From assembly GCA_037952775.1 (NCBI GenBank), contig JBANAY010000003.1, positions 15,128,001-15,192,000 of the forward strand: a stretch of DNA of 64,000 nucleotides, given 5' to 3'. The notes under the pieces were generated by a model. That model saw nothing but the letters and a program-made list of their open reading frames with translations, had not been told where the DNA came from and made no database searches. Each line of letters starts with the position of its first letter. The stretch's first letter is position 1. Below, piece by piece: positions 11,037 to 22,875 of the stretch. The stretch comes from Clonostachys chloroleuca. Lineage: Eukaryota > Ascomycota > Sordariomycetes > Hypocreales > Bionectriaceae. The translations under genes and the position numbers were made by a program.

Positions 11037-13405
11037 TCACAGTAGCCATGCAAAGGCGAAGATCGCTCTTGCCACGCTGACAGAGCCTCCGACTCTTGAC
11101 ATAGTGCACAACCCTCCGGAATTCTGAACTGGCTCATCCAGTGGCAGACTGTTACGAACTGCATTTCCCCAAGGATTAGCGTACGGAATCTCAGGGGAGA
11201 CATTGAGGGGTTTGTTAGGCTCAGACCCGGGTCCATCCACAGACCCAGGGACACAAGCTGATGTATCTCCTCCTGCAACCGCGGCGGCTGCTCTCCAGAG
11301 ATGTGTGACATCTCGAATCATGTCCATAGTGTAGAACAGCCTACAATTCGAGGCCTCGTACAGAAACTGATACGGAATTTGAGGGTCGGAGCTGGGGAGA
11401 CAGTTCAAGGTATTGATGCCTGCATTTACATCTCTCCACGGAGTGCCTATGGGCGACGGGAGGAAGTCGATTTCCTGAGCTGTGGCGCCTAGCTTGGAGC
11501 GTACGACCTCATCACTTCGGCTCCTAATGCCTGATAGAGCCGTATTGATCATATGAGATATTTTGATAATGGCGTCGGACTGTCTTACTTGGCAACCTCT
11601 CGTGCCCGCCACGCCTTGCATTGGTCCGTTGACCGGCATTCCGCCAACCGAGACACTCTTGACACCAGCAATATTCTTCATCAAACTGGAAAAGATAAAG
11701 CAGGCACTACCGCAATGTCCATCGTGCAGCAGGATGATATCTTCCGGGTCGAAAGCTTGTTCGTAATCTTTTTGGTTATCTGCATAGCCGGTCATGTTGT
11801 ATCCGAGGCGACCTATTATTCTCGTTGAATTGAAATCGTATCTCCACGGTTGGTGTAGTTGTCTTGATTGATAGTGACAGGCCCAAAAAGTTCTCTCCAC
11901 GACTTCCAAGGTTTGGATTCTCTGGATAGGGTGCCGTACATGCCCAAGTCACCAGTCCCGAGATTTTGTGCCATTGTTCGATTGAGAGGGCCTTTCAACG
12001 AGTCATTAGAGCCCATTGCGACGTGAGACAATACAGAGCCGATGGTGTTTAGATTATCGCTAGCTCGCGAATTTGCCAAAGAATAGGGGTCCATTTTCGG
12101 GAAGAACTGGCGAAACGTGTCGTAAGCGAGAAGCAGAAAACCCCCACGATTTCCAGAGAGGTCGATGACTATCTTCTTCACTCCGGCCTCGCGAGACTTG
12201 GCGATGAATTCAGCGATTGCCGTATGAAGCTCTTCTGGGCCCTGCTTGTACATCCCGGCCAGGAAGCTTGGGATACTCAGCACACCGGTAGAATTGTCGG
12301 ACAAGAGATATCCAGAGACAGTTCCGCCTCGTGAAAAGTTGCTCTGAGCCATGATAGGGTCATCCGGGTAGCTTGGATATGGTACAGAGCTTAATAGATT
12401 GAATGCTGTTGTTTTCTTCGAGAAAAGCTTCCGCATCTGTTTGTCTTCTTCAGTCTTCCCCATTCTTGACTTATTATTAGAAGTGATCCAGTTATCGTAG
12501 ATTGACCGCCCGCTTGAGAGTTTTGTCAAGTTAAAAATGGCTTTGGAGCCAGCCATATATTTCCACTCAAACTTAGTCCCATTCGCAAATTTGCCTTTGA
12601 TGGAATTGCCATTATATGACGATGTGCTTCGGAACTCAGATGTATAGATAGAGCTGCTGTTGCGGCTACCCCACGTACTGAACTCAACAGCCGGATTGTA
12701 CATCAAAGCGTTCCACTCCGCATGGGGCTCAAGCAGCCCCGTGGAAGCTTTGGTTCTCGCGTATCTCTCGAGATAAGAGACAACAGGCTCCTCTTCAAGT
12801 TCGATAATCGGCGAAGCTGACGGGACTTCTCTGCTGATATCACTGTAGACATAGACTTGGGGCAGCTCTTGCCCATCTCTGGAGACTGACACAATGTCGT
12901 CGGGGAGATACCACCGAAATTGATACATGCCACCGTTTCGAAGACGAAAATGCTGGTCATGTACTTGATACGCCATAAGAGACATATCGGACTCATATTC
13001 ATAGAAATTCGCGTATTTGTTTTGTTTCGCCTTCTCATCAATATGATCCAAATATGCCATGACATCGATGGACGGCTGCTGGTAGGAAGCTGGCGGATTT
13101 TTCAGGAAGCCCAGCGTAGAGTACATGGGAAGGATATGCTTGAAATGGTAGATAACCCGAGCAACCTCCTCATTGCTGATCGGGATGGAGGTTGCACATT
13201 GGTAAGCAGTCTCAGCGTCCACAAGCACTTCAGCCGGGTAGTTGTATGGATTCTCCAGGGTTGTTTTTGACCGACCTTCTCGCAGCAGCTCAGTAAACTT
13301 TTGACAAGGCTCGATGTCTTCCGCTATGGCAGCTGACGAGATATGCGCGAAGATCATGGCTGATAAGAGGGACCGCATGGCCACAGCTTTTAACACTGAC
13401 CACAT
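11037..13405 (-). CDS. Secreted peptidase S41 family protein (CPAF-like), one frameshift
   Basis: Predicted secreted serine protease of the tail-specific/S41 type. From the Met at 13405 (a second Met at 13378 is also possible) the protein opens with a signal peptide (MRSLLSAMIFAHISSAAIA, then EDIEPC). The middle carries VKKIVIDLSGNRGG, the conserved S41 strand, and after it DGHCGSACFIFSSLM, where the Ser of GSACF is the expected nucleophile. The frame changes near 11848: the first part ends in VTINQDNYTN and the second resumes with WRYDFNSTRII. One missing C in a short C run would give a Pro codon and join them. No intron fits. The hydrophobic C-terminus after a Gly/Ser stretch could be a GPI signal. 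Joined length is about 780 aa, usual for fungal members. Confidence 0.82.
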
Positions 13406-13918
13406 GGCAAAGCGACGCGGGATAACAGAATGCACACAATGGCTGTGGTCGACTTTGATGCTCCGTGTCAAGGTTTTGCTATTTAAGAAAAAATCTCCAG
13501 CAAAACGCACCGGCCAGGGCATACATATGTTTTGCCCTAGGCCAAACTTTTGATGCTTTTGGTGGCTGGAAATAAGATTCGGGAGGCAAATGGCACACAA
13601 CGAGATTTTTTTTCTCGGTGGCTTCGAAGAGGTCTTAAAAAACTTGGTATTAGGCTAAGTAGAAGCATTCGTTAGACGAAGGTTCGTGCTGAGAAGGCTT
13701 ATTAGAGTAACGATACTAAGATAACATTATGTGACGCAATTATTAAACATCTGAACCCAAAACCATGTGCAGTTTTGTATCTTGCAAAATGTTCTTAGTT
13801 GAGAGTATCTAGATGCAAAGCGATGGGCGGCAGAGAATTTTGGATACCGTGTTCTTTGACGACCACAAAGACAGATGAGTGACTTGGGAGGCTTATGGCC
13901 ATCTATGGAGCGAATTGT

Positions 13919-14642
13919 TCATTCAGGTCGAATATCTACCCGGAAAGTGTATGTCCCCATCGCAATGGCGAATCCAACCACGGTATTGTCTTGATGATAA
14001 CATTTATCCATGATCCGACCGGCTGAGGCAGCAACATTTCCGCTACTATCTATTAGCCAGTGAACAAGTAGTAGGTGTCGGGGATGAGACATACCAAGAA
14101 GTCACGGTATCTTCACTCTTTCCAATGGCCTGGCTCGTAATAACCGTGTTTCCCTTTCTGCACAGGACAGTCTCCTGCTTCGTGGCTCTGCAGGCCTCTT
14201 GTCCGCGGCTAGCGAGCCCCTCAATGCACAGTTTAGCATCTGGTCCCTATGGATAGTAAGATACTCCTTTTCGGTTTGAAAAAAAAAAAAAAAAAGACTG
14301 GACTGCTTTATACCCATGATGGTGTAAATCTTTCTCTCACTTGGCAGTGTACATAGATTTGCTCATAGTCCTCCCCTAATATCGTCAGCATGAGAATTGT
14401 TCTTGCGTTTAGAAACATGCAAAGCGCTACTAGGGTTTGACTAACTCACTTTTAACAGCCCACGTTGGACTTCTCAACGGAAGGGAGGAAGAATCATCAA
14501 GACCACCGGCAGGTCCGGTGAACCATTTGCTAGGGGTAGGTTCCTGTCCATCTTCAGGCTGCGGCAAGGTCGTCGATGGAAACGATATGGCAAGACGAGT
14601 CGATGCAAGGCAACCGAATATCAGAATAACCAGGGATATCAT
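13919..14642 (-). CDS. Small secreted cysteine-containing protein (153 aa), three exons
   Basis: No known family recognised. Exons 14642-14450, 14239-14095 and 14042-13919 join with matching phases (1, then 2) into 153 aa. Exon 1 encodes a strong signal peptide (MISLVILIFGCLASTRLAIS) followed by a Pro/Ser-rich stretch. Exons 2 and 3 encode a compact domain with five Cys in the mature part (KLC, EAC, VLC, TSC, DKC) and a C-terminal VGFAIAMGTYTFRVDIRPE. The donors are GTGAGT and GTATGT. Intron 1 contains a T17 tract on the coding strand. The size, signal peptide and Cys content fit an effector-like or antimicrobial-like secreted protein. That role is inference only. No individual exon exceeds 200 nt, so simple open-frame searches would miss it. 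Confidence 0.65.
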
Positions 14643-15403
14643 GTCTTAAGTACGGTGTTTGAATTTAGGTGCGTGTGCGACAGTTTTGGTAGGCGTGTGA
14701 TTCGAGGTTCAGTGAAAATTAATGAAGAGGGAATATTACAAAGTTTGAAAAAGGGGGATGGCGGTGATGCCTTTCATAAGCTTTTCAAACTCTCCGGAAA
14801 CAAAGCGTTCTCGTGTAATTACGAAGAGAAGGGGTACAAAGGTAAGGTTATTTATAGCTAAGCGCTAGTATCACGCATAGACATGTAGAGTCACATGAGC
14901 GGGAATGAATGATATCCTAATCCAAGATCAAGTTAAATGATCCTCTCCTCTCCGTGGGGTAGCATGGTACGATGTTGGTGATGAGGCTAGTAGTTAGTAA
15001 GGTAGGTGGGACAGCTCTCCAGGAGGCGTTTGATGTGACCAAAATAACCCTCCCTGGGCAAACAATATTTTACCATCGAGGCAACTAGAACTATTTGGCA
15101 TAAATATAAATGGAATGGGAGCAAAAAGGCCGCTGCCTAGGACTGAAGATATCGGGTGCAGGGTAAGCAATATTCACTGGCAACCGGTATCGGGCAGTAT
15201 ACACCATTGGTTCTTTTATTCGAGGCCTCATCCCTTGCGTTCCCTCGCATAACTTTGAGACAATTGTGCAATTGAATGAATATTCTGTTGTAAGAAATTC
15301 TCTAACAGATTTTCCATAAACGAAAGCCCAAATTAACTTCGTATAAGTTATCCCAGTACCGAGCTTTCTATTGATGATCGTTAGACTGCATAGGCGGATG
15401 TAT
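14643..15403. other. Intergenic region, nothing supported
   Basis: About 760 nt upstream of the small secreted protein and downstream of the C2H2 gene. Short open frames here have no recognisable features. Confidence 0.45.
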
Positions 15404-16414
15404 CTACATAAAAATGAAGTCAAAGTCTAGATTTGTCAAAAGATTTGCCTCAGTCCCGAACATAACTTCTGCCGAAGTATGATGCTCATCTTGTCTCAAG
15501 AATGAGACATCGTGGGTACCATTATTCGAATCGATTGTGTGTAAAAGGGTACCTGTACCGTCACTCATGGGCACTGCTGCGCCCTCAAAATTTAGGAGAG
15601 AAATCGATTTGTGAGAGCCCTCTGAAGTTGGCAATTGAGCTTCAAACGAAACGTCCGATAGTTGGTTGGAGCCAAAAAGCTGCATTGGCAATGAGTTGGC
15701 TGGGAGGATCTCTTCCCGGATGTTGGAAAGCGTCATAGATGCAGGGGTACAAGGTAGTTCACCGAGTCGCAGTGCTTTCACATGTTGCTCAAACCTCATG
15801 CGAAGCTGCTCGACTGCGGCCAGTACCATGCCAGAAACGTCTTCCGGGGTGGTGAATGCAGACTGGTCCTTGACTGCGGCTCGAACAAGAGAGGACTTCT
15901 CTGACTGCCAGAATTTCCAGAGCAGTGCGTTGCTTTCCAGCAAGATGGGGCCAAGGTAAGGCTCTAGGAGTGTTTCCTGCTTGCCAAACAGAATGTCACA
16001 GAGAGCTGAATACATGTCTGTGGGCGGCATCCCACGGGGGGCACGGGCTCTTATTTTCTCTGCGATACATTGCTGAACGGTATAGGAGCAACGAGACAAG
16101 TTGACATGCTCATCACGGTCGATAGATGAGCCAAATGTCAGATTGCAGGTAGAGCACTGCACGATGTCGTTGAGGTGACGCCGGTGTATATGCTGCTTGA
16201 CGTCGCCAATCCGCTTCAATTTGCGGCTGAGGCAAGCCATATGCTGCACAGGGTCTTTCCTGAAAAAGGGGCAGGCAAAGCCCTCGGATACCTCCACGAT
16301 GTCTGATGCAATATCCAATGGTATTCTTCCAGTTTGAGCCGGGGGACGGTTTCGCTTGGACACTGGTCCCACAAGCGTAGGTGGGGAGGACATCAGCACA
16401 CCTCGCTTTGACAT
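15404..16414 (-). CDS. C2H2 zinc-finger domain protein
   Basis: Intronless 336-aa protein. Near residues 45-110 it has a fungal-type degenerate C2H2 pair: ACPFFRKDP..HMACL, then RIGDVKQHIHRRH, then QCSTCNLTF, then RDEHVNLSRC. This pattern (a Cys-rich first finger with xxPxxHMAC, an RIxDVKQHxxRxH helix and a second finger ending DEHxxxxxC) is common in Pezizomycotina proteins of unknown role. The rest is low in known domains, with acidic/Ser-rich C-terminal sequence that could act in transcription. A second Met at residue 8 (MSSPPT) is an alternative start. It is probably nuclear; targets are unknown. Confidence 0.8.
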   Translation of the reverse strand: MSKRGVLMSSPPTLVGPVSKRNRPPAQTGRIPLDIASDIVEVSEGFACPFFRKDPVQHMACLSRKLKRIGDVKQHIHRRHLNDIVQCSTCNLTFGSSIDRDEHVNLSRCSYTVQQCIAEKIRARAPRGMPPTDMYSALCDILFGKQETLLEPYLGPILLESNALLWKFWQSEKSSLVRAAVKDQSAFTTPEDVSGMVLAAVEQLRMRFEQHVKALRLGELPCTPASMTLSNIREEILPANSLPMQLFGSNQLSDVSFEAQLPTSEGSHKSISLLNFEGAAVPMSDGTGTLLHTIDSNNGTHDVSFLRQDEHHTSAEVMFGTEANLLTNLDFDFIFM

Positions 16415-18273
16415 CGTGGATCATCCAAGCTCATCTGTTTGAGGACAGTGAAAACAGCAGTTGGAAGAAAGACAAGGATAGGGGGAGAAATAGGATCTAA
16501 TGTGTAAACTAATGAAGAACAGAGTGAGGTATAGAAAGGTAGTGTAGAAAGTTAATGGCGGGTTGAGCGTAGACGACTTGGATTGAGACATCTCTTCTTC
16601 CTTTATACTACCAATTGATTGCCCTACACTGACGAAGATGGATTTGCAGGGCAGGGTGCCCTTTTGGGATACAATCCTAGATGTATGTTAGGGGCTTAAT
16701 GTCCGACGCAGTGAATTCAAATGGTCAACTATCTAGAAAGATGCCTGTCCCCACCCTCATCACCCCCGGTGGCTTTGCTTGGCAGGCCTGGCTGAGTCTG
16801 TTGCAGTTTCACTGGAACCGCACAGCTGTGCTCGTGTGCGATGCGTCTGCGCCTGCGTCTGATGCGTGCGCCTGCTCCGATGCCTACCGCCGAAGACCCC
16901 CGCCCGCATGAAGGAGAGAGCTGATGGAGTGAGATTTGGGAGTTTGGAGATTTGGGAGTTTGGAGATTTTGGGAGTTTGGAGATTTTGGGAGTTTGGAGA
17001 TTTTGGGAGTTTGGAGATTTTGGGAGTTTGGAGATTTGGGAGTTTGGAATGGTGGAGTGAGATTTGGCAATGGCCCAATCAGACAGGTCAATACTGCATG
17101 TCAAGCGGGTCCCCCGCCAAAGCCGAGCCTGTCAGGGCTAAGCAGAAGTGCAGGTAATAACACAAGCGTGTTGTCTCGATGATCAGCTCGCGTCTGCAAT
17201 TTGCCACGCGCACGCTTTGAAGCATACCGTAACTGAGGCGCAATTGGAAGTGCAATTAAGAACGGAGCCACCAAGATCTTGCAGAGCCAGAGCCAGAGCG
17301 GATGACAATGAGCAGCAGCACCTTTGGAAAGATAGGGTGGGAATAGCTATGCAGACTGGCCAACCCAAAGAGCCGACTTTCCGCAAATATGCGCACTTTC
17401 GAAAATATCGAGGCGATCACTTGCGGTACGTTTTGCTTAATTTGACAAGAATAAATTCGAGAAGGCAAGGGTCATATGCTTCGATGAGGGCCGGCGATAC
17501 CCAAACACTATGCGCACACTGTAGCCTCAGCTCTATTCACATGGGTTTGATCTTCTGTGATACTGGGTATAGCATCAAGGTTGATTTCTTGATGTCCGGA
17601 TAGTTCCGCTGCTTTTTATAGCAGCTGCAATCACTCGGAGCGGGCAGTCCTGTTCTACACCGACAAAGACCTGAGCTAGAATGGAAAGCCAATACAGAAG
17701 GTGTCGGTTGATATCTACCGTGTGCAAGATTTTTGTGTGTGACCTACGGCCATTCTGACCGTAAGCTAACATGGAGCATGGTTGACTGGTCACAAGTTAT
17801 GGCTACAAAGTTAGGTATTTTACAATGCAAGCCGGGTCATCGAATCTATCTCTTTTCTCTTGCTAACCCATCATATCTCATCTACCGCGGTACATCTAAC
17901 CTAGCTAGCCGTTGTTGAGACGAGCGATTGGGACTGTCTTCCGACAAATAGATATTCTGTGTTGCCCCTGACAACAAAGTGCTTGCGTTGTTCAGATATT
18001 AGACCTCTCGATGAAGTCTAGTGTAGCGGACACTGATCAGCTCATCCCTCATCCCTCATCCAGTCGTCACTTGTTTTGCCAAGGCTCCACAGCGGCACCT
18101 TCAGCCGTCGATTCTGGCTGCCTAGTTGTTTGTTCACCCTCGCATCAGGCACCATTTTCTCGGCTCACCCATCTGCAGGCAGCAAAATTCGGTCATCGTG
18201 GATTGGCAATAAAGAGCGGCGCAAATCCCTAAAATTCGCGAGAGCAGCTCACGCTCGAAATATCGGAACCAAC
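16415..18273. other. Gene-free interval containing a minisatellite
   Basis: About 1.9 kb between the divergent C2H2 gene and the kinesin gene. Apart from the tandem repeat at 16931-17046, listed separately, nothing coding is convincing. Apparent proteins over the repeat (NLQTPKISK-type) are only its translation. Confidence 0.5.
16931..17046. repeat. Minisatellite, seven copies of a 16-17 bp unit
   Basis: Seven head-to-tail copies of GAGATTTTGGGAGTTTG. The first two and the last copy lack one T (16 bp) and the four middle copies are 17 bp. The copies are otherwise essentially identical, suggesting recent expansion by slippage or unequal exchange. Confidence 0.95.
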
Positions 18274-19625
18274 ATGCCCTCCAAACCAAAGTCAATGAAC
18301 GTGTACGCACGATGGCGACCGTTGCCTCACTCTGACGCCGGAGACAGCGAGATATCTCATCGCGTATCGTCCACTACGCCCGAATCCCTTCTCTCAGTAT
18401 CAGTCACAAGCTCTACCTCATCTTCCGAAGACGGCGGGTGGAAGAGCTCGCCAGCCTTCACCGCCGTTCTTGGTCCTGGCGACGACAATGCCAAAGCTTA
18501 CGAGACTATTGTCGCACCGGCCATCCCCAACGTCCTGCAAGGGGGAGCTGCAGCTTCTTCGCCTATGGTCACTCTGGAAGTGGGAAAACACACACGGTTG
18601 TCGGGTACGACTACGAGGATAGGAAGCAGCTTGGCCTATGTCTTGCGACTGCGAAACGATTGTTCGACGCCCTTGAGCCCTTGAACCGCCAGCTACCGAT
18701 TGGAAAGGAGCTGGGCCTTGGGTTCAGCTTGTTCGAACTCAGGAAGAATACAGCTTTTGACCTTTTGAATGGGCGCGCCGAATGTCACATCCGAGAGGGC
18801 TACGACGGCAAGACACACATTCGCGGCGAGACGGAGAAGCTCGAGGGGGGCAAGGTCCGAGTTCGGCCCATCGTGAAGCGCCCCTGCTGGGATTTTGAGA
18901 ACTTGCGCCGGGAGCTGATTCAGGCAATGGGAAAGCGTGTCGTCGGTTCGTCCAGTGTCCATGACCTGAGCTCTCGCACCCACGCAGTCTTGGAGCTGGA
19001 AATTATCAACCAGGAGCTTGTGGATGCGAGAGAGGTCGTTGTCCAGCGACAGTCAGAGCTTGTTCCTATAGGGAAGCGGGCTGATGATATCTTGATCGAA
19101 GAGCAAATGAAGGCCGTCGTCAAGGCACCCGATGGGAGTTGGAAGCCGAACCCGGAATACCAAGTAGACCAATCGCGCATCGATGAAGCTCTGGCTGAGA
19201 AGGCTGAGTGTGAAGCACGCATTGCAGATGCGGAGAAGTGCGTCGATTCTGCGCTCAACTCGTCCTCGTCTCCATGTTTGGGCGCCAAAATTGTCTTTGT
19301 AGATCTCGCAGGCGCTGAGTACCATACCGAGAAGAGTTCCAAAATGCCGGTGCTGAAACAGACACCCAAAGAGCGCCATGAGGGCCGCCAGATCAACACG
19401 GATTTAATGGCATTGAAGGAGGTCATGAGGGCCTGGTCAACCAGCCAGACGCGGATCCCTTTTAGGTCATCGCCGTTGACCATGGTGCTACGTGAACATT
19501 TTGTCCGGTCGGCTGAGAAAGGAAGCTCATCGATGATTGTGACCGTGTCACCAGAGAGGGGGCAGTATGCTGCAACATTAAACTCCTTAAAATACGGGAG
19601 CCTGGTGGGAGCGGTCAAGGTTTGA
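18274..19625 (+). CDS. Kinesin-like motor domain protein, one frameshift
   Basis: Microtubule motor ATPase. The ATG at 18274 starts MPSKPKSMNVYARWRPLP, the first kinesin beta-strand motif (V-Y-x-R-x-R-P). The P-loop is GHSGSGKTHT. Switch I is the SSVHDLSSRTH region and switch II is FVDLAGAEYH. The helix alpha-4/loop region NTDLMALKEV and the RIPFRSSPLTMVLREH segment are all present. The N-terminal part (to VLQGG) and the rest are in different frames. The change is at a G5 run (18541-18545), where six G would give VLQGGSCSFFAYGHSGSGKT and restore one 450-aa frame. The protein consists almost only of the motor with no clear coiled-coil stalk, so it may be a short divergent kinesin. The antisense open frames here are shadows. 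Confidence 0.82.
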
Positions 19626-20482
19626 GAATTGGATCAACTGCAGGATTATATTGAGAGGAATTACTGGGATTATTTTCGCCCAAATTCCAGAATGTCAGTC
19701 TGGTTCTCGGCATACCTCCTTAGCTTGAGAATATAGTGAACAAACACGCCTATTGCTACGATTTCGGTTCATTGCTTCTGCTCAATAGTGCGCGAATTGA
19801 CCTCTTTCTTGATCGTATGCAGCTTTGGGGCTGAGCTAAGCCATGTTTCAGTTAAGTTGAAAGTAATGTAGACGAAACAAACCGCCTCTTCCAGTCATTT
19901 ACGCCACAGCGCATGATTAAACAAGCCAGCGGTGCTATGGGGCATCTTTAGGAGGTTATTGGATCACATTGGGTGAATGTAGCGCTGGTGCTGACACTAC
20001 GGTTGAGACCATCCATCAGCTGGGGGATCGACAGCCACTCGTCAACATGTATGAGATGTGCGCTAAGTGCTACTAGAAGGAGAAGCAAAACCATTCCCCA
20101 GATTCCTACAACGTTGCTACGCTACGTTGCTTGGCTAGGTTTGAGCTTGAGACCTAGGGCGCATACGACTGTTTCTAAAAGAGTACAGACGAGAAAAGAT
20201 TGGTGGTATTGGCCAAGAACGACCGATATCTCTGTGACGTGTCCTTGGCTTTCATTGTGGCTGCCTCCTATGGATTAAAGCCTGTAAAGATGGACGAGAA
20301 TGTCTCGTGATGAAACCCACAAAGGGGTATATGAACAATGAGCTTGCGATTAGACTGTTAAGGAAGCTCAATTGGAATCAAGCAGGATAAATTGGACAGC
20401 TTTCCACTTCAGTGACCTTTACTTGTGTTCCCGGGTCTCTCCATCCGACCATCCATCCACTCACTTCATTCTTCAGTTCACC
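19626..20482. other. Intergenic region, nothing supported
   Basis: About 860 nt between kinesin and the subtilisin-like protease. No gene, repeat or clear regulatory site recognised. Confidence 0.4.
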
Positions 20483-21788
20483 ATGCATCTATCACTGTTT
20501 CTTGCAGTTCTCCCTTTGGCGATGGCAGTGCCAGCCAGGCGGGAACCAGCGCCACTCCTTCGACCTCGCACCGACGATAAAAACCTGCTGGCTGGAAAAT
20601 ATATTGTCAAATTCAAGGAGGGTAAGAGCGGGAACAAGATGTCCGTATCGGCGCTCAATAATAAAATCAGCACCTTGAACGTGTCCCCAGATCATGTCTA
20701 TAAGACCACCTTTCAAGGGTTCTCCGGTCAGCTTACTGATGAGGAGCTCGAAGCTCTTCGCCATAGCAACGATGTGAGGATACACTATCTAGGAATGTCT
20801 CGGACGCAATTGCTGACATACACCGCAAGGTCGAGTATGTTGAGCAGGACTCTTCACTTTCGGCGTATGCATTTGTTGAGCAGGCCTCGCCTCCGTGGGG
20901 ATTGGGTCGCATCTCTACCCGCGACCGCAAAACTGGAAGTCCATATACCTATGATTCCAGCGCAGGAGCTGGGACGTGTGCCTATGTTATTGACACAGGA
21001 ATCGATGTTACCCATCCCGTGAGTTTGTCTAGATCTGGTATTAGATCATGACGCCCTTATATTTACTTCTGCGGCAGGACTTCGAAGGAAGAGCGGAGAT
21101 GGTCGCCAATTTTGTAGACAATATCAACACGGACGATGATGGCCATGGCACTCACGTTGCTGCCACTATCGGCGGTGCCAAGTACGGCGTGGCAAAGAAG
21201 ACCAGGCTTCTCGGCATAAGAGTCCTCACCAAAGACGGCGATGGCTCCTTGGCAGGTTTCATCAAAGGCATGGATTTCGTTGCCGAGGACTCTGCGAAGC
21301 GCAACTGTACCAAAGGTGTCGTCTCGAACATGTCCGTGGGCGGCGCATTCTCGACCTCAATCAATGAGGCGGCAGCAAATATGGTGAAGAAGAACATATT
21401 CCTCGCCGTCGCTGCTGGAAACAGCAACACGGACGCCAAGGACTTCTCGCCTGCGTCAGAGCCTACCGTATGCACTGTTGGTGCTGCATCGCCCTGGGAT
21501 GGACGATGGCTCCATTCAAACTATGGCGCGGCTGTTGATGTGTATGCACCGGGCCAGAATATTCTCTCTGCACTCCCAGGCGGTACTGAGGGCGAGAAAT
21601 CCGGCACTTCAATGGCGTCCCCTCACATTGCAGGTCTCGCTGCGTATCTTGCTGGTCTAGAAGGATTCACGGATCCTCAAACTCTTTGTAAAAGGATCGC
21701 GGATTTAGCCACAGAAGGCAAACTAGGTGGGATTCCTGAGGACACGCCTAATAAGCTTGCGTTTAACGGAAATCCGTCTAGTAAGTAA
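20483..21788 (+). CDS. Secreted subtilisin-like (proteinase K family, S8) protease
   Basis: Extracellular serine endoprotease. Exons 20483-20773, 20830-21018 and 21078-21788 join in phase 0 to give 396 aa. MHLSLFLAVLPLAMAVP is the signal peptide. Residues about 35-105 form the I9 propeptide (KYIVKFKEG ... TFQGFSGQL ... EYVEQD). The catalytic domain follows the typical ASPPWGLGRIS start. The triad is visible as Asp in DTGID, His in GHGTHVA and Ser in GTSMASPH. The first intron falls just before VEYVEQD and the second inside DVTHP/DFEGR. Full length for the family, with no sign of decay. Proteases of this type serve in nutrient acquisition and, in some fungi, in host cuticle degradation; the window does not show which. 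Confidence 0.93.
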
Positions 21789-22281
21789 TTGGAATGATGA
21801 GAGTGGTAGGTATCAAATTCAGAATCATATACTATGATGATGCTAGTTGTTCTACCAAACAATCAAAAAGTCGCCATGGCTGGGCCATCCTCCTGGGAAA
21901 TTTAAGAAGAATATCAAATTAAAGGCTACGGTACATAAGCTACGGTTCGAAACAAGAGATTCTTGCAACGTTGTTTCTTGTAAAATTATCAAATCGGTAC
22001 CAGTGATGGTCCTGTGTTATAATATCACATTTACACGCTTGTCATCCAACTTCCTCATCTCATCTTTCCATACCGCCGTGTCAAATGCTCCAGCTCTATG
22101 CTCCGGCAAAAACTTGTGGCATTATGAGTCTGATAGGTCTGACAAAAAGAGTATTCGACAAAGACATGGCATCCCAGCCTAACGTGCACGCCTGCTCAAC
22201 ACAATCACGACACATAGCCATCATCTGACTCTTGACAATCTCTTGTACTCCAGTAGGCCAGCCCAAAAGTATTATTCAATG
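21789..22281. other. Convergent intergenic region, nothing supported
   Basis: About 490 nt between two convergent genes. AT-rich, probably 3' UTRs. Confidence 0.4.
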
Positions 22282-22875
22282 TTAATTCGGCCCATCCACT
22301 CCCTCTTGGGTAAAGTGGCCTGGGAATGGTGTGCCCGTGGGTAGAAGTGGTGATGACGTCTCGGAATTTGGTGCATCGACGAGCTGGCCCGAGATTGCCG
22401 ACTGCGAGCTTATGTTAGACGAGGCAATAGAAGGGGATCTAAATTGCCCCGGTTGCCCATGCTCCCTGGGAGCGAAATATTGGGCTGGCCACCGCTGAGA
22501 GAGCCTCGCATCAAGCTGAGGGAAGGCTTGAGAAAAGGCCTGGTTAACCATGTTCTCACGCCACTCCTTCTCCGTAAACATCTGTGTCTGAGGGCCCCCA
22601 GGGGAGAAAGTAGCGGCAAAGGGGTCTGTCTGCCATTGCATGTTCTGCATCAGGGGTGAGCCCGAGAGCTGGCGCCTCCGGGGCGCCTCCTCTTCCTCGT
22701 ATGCAGCGTCTCCAAGAACGATCTCCTCGGATATGCGCAGTGCTCTGCCCGTCCGCTTTTTGTGTATTTTGCTCGCTTGTCTTGCAGATTCGAGGCGGGC
22801 TTCAATGCCACGGTCGTGTCGTCTCGAGGCGGCGATGTATGCGCGTTCTTTGTGGCTGTCGCTCTGGTCGGCCAT
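22282..22875 (-). CDS. Conserved fungal protein of unknown function (197 aa)
   Basis: Intronless 197-aa protein. The N-terminal third (SHKERAYIAASRRHDRGIEARLESARQAS, then IHKKRTGRALRISEE) is a highly charged helix-forming segment. I recognise it as recurrent in uncharacterised Pezizomycotina proteins. It resembles a basic region but lacks a leucine zipper. An acidic patch (EEEEAP) and a Pro/Gln/Ser-rich, probably disordered tail follow. A nuclear role is possible, but no function should be assigned. The start is the only suitable Met. Confidence 0.7.
   Translation of the reverse strand: MADQSDSHKERAYIAASRRHDRGIEARLESARQASKIHKKRTGRALRISEEIVLGDAAYEEEEAPRRRQLSGSPLMQNMQWQTDPFAATFSPGGPQTQMFTEKEWRENMVNQAFSQAFPQLDARLSQRWPAQYFAPREHGQPGQFRSPSIASSNISSQSAISGQLVDAPNSETSSPLLPTGTPFPGHFTQEGVDGPN

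Noticed and set aside
17148..17603. 151-codon plus-strand open frame after the minisatellite
   Set aside because: No domain, no homology recalled, no start context or introns suggesting a gene.
18920..19618. 232-codon minus-strand open frame
   Set aside because: Antisense shadow of the kinesin motor, whose motifs are explicit on the plus strand.
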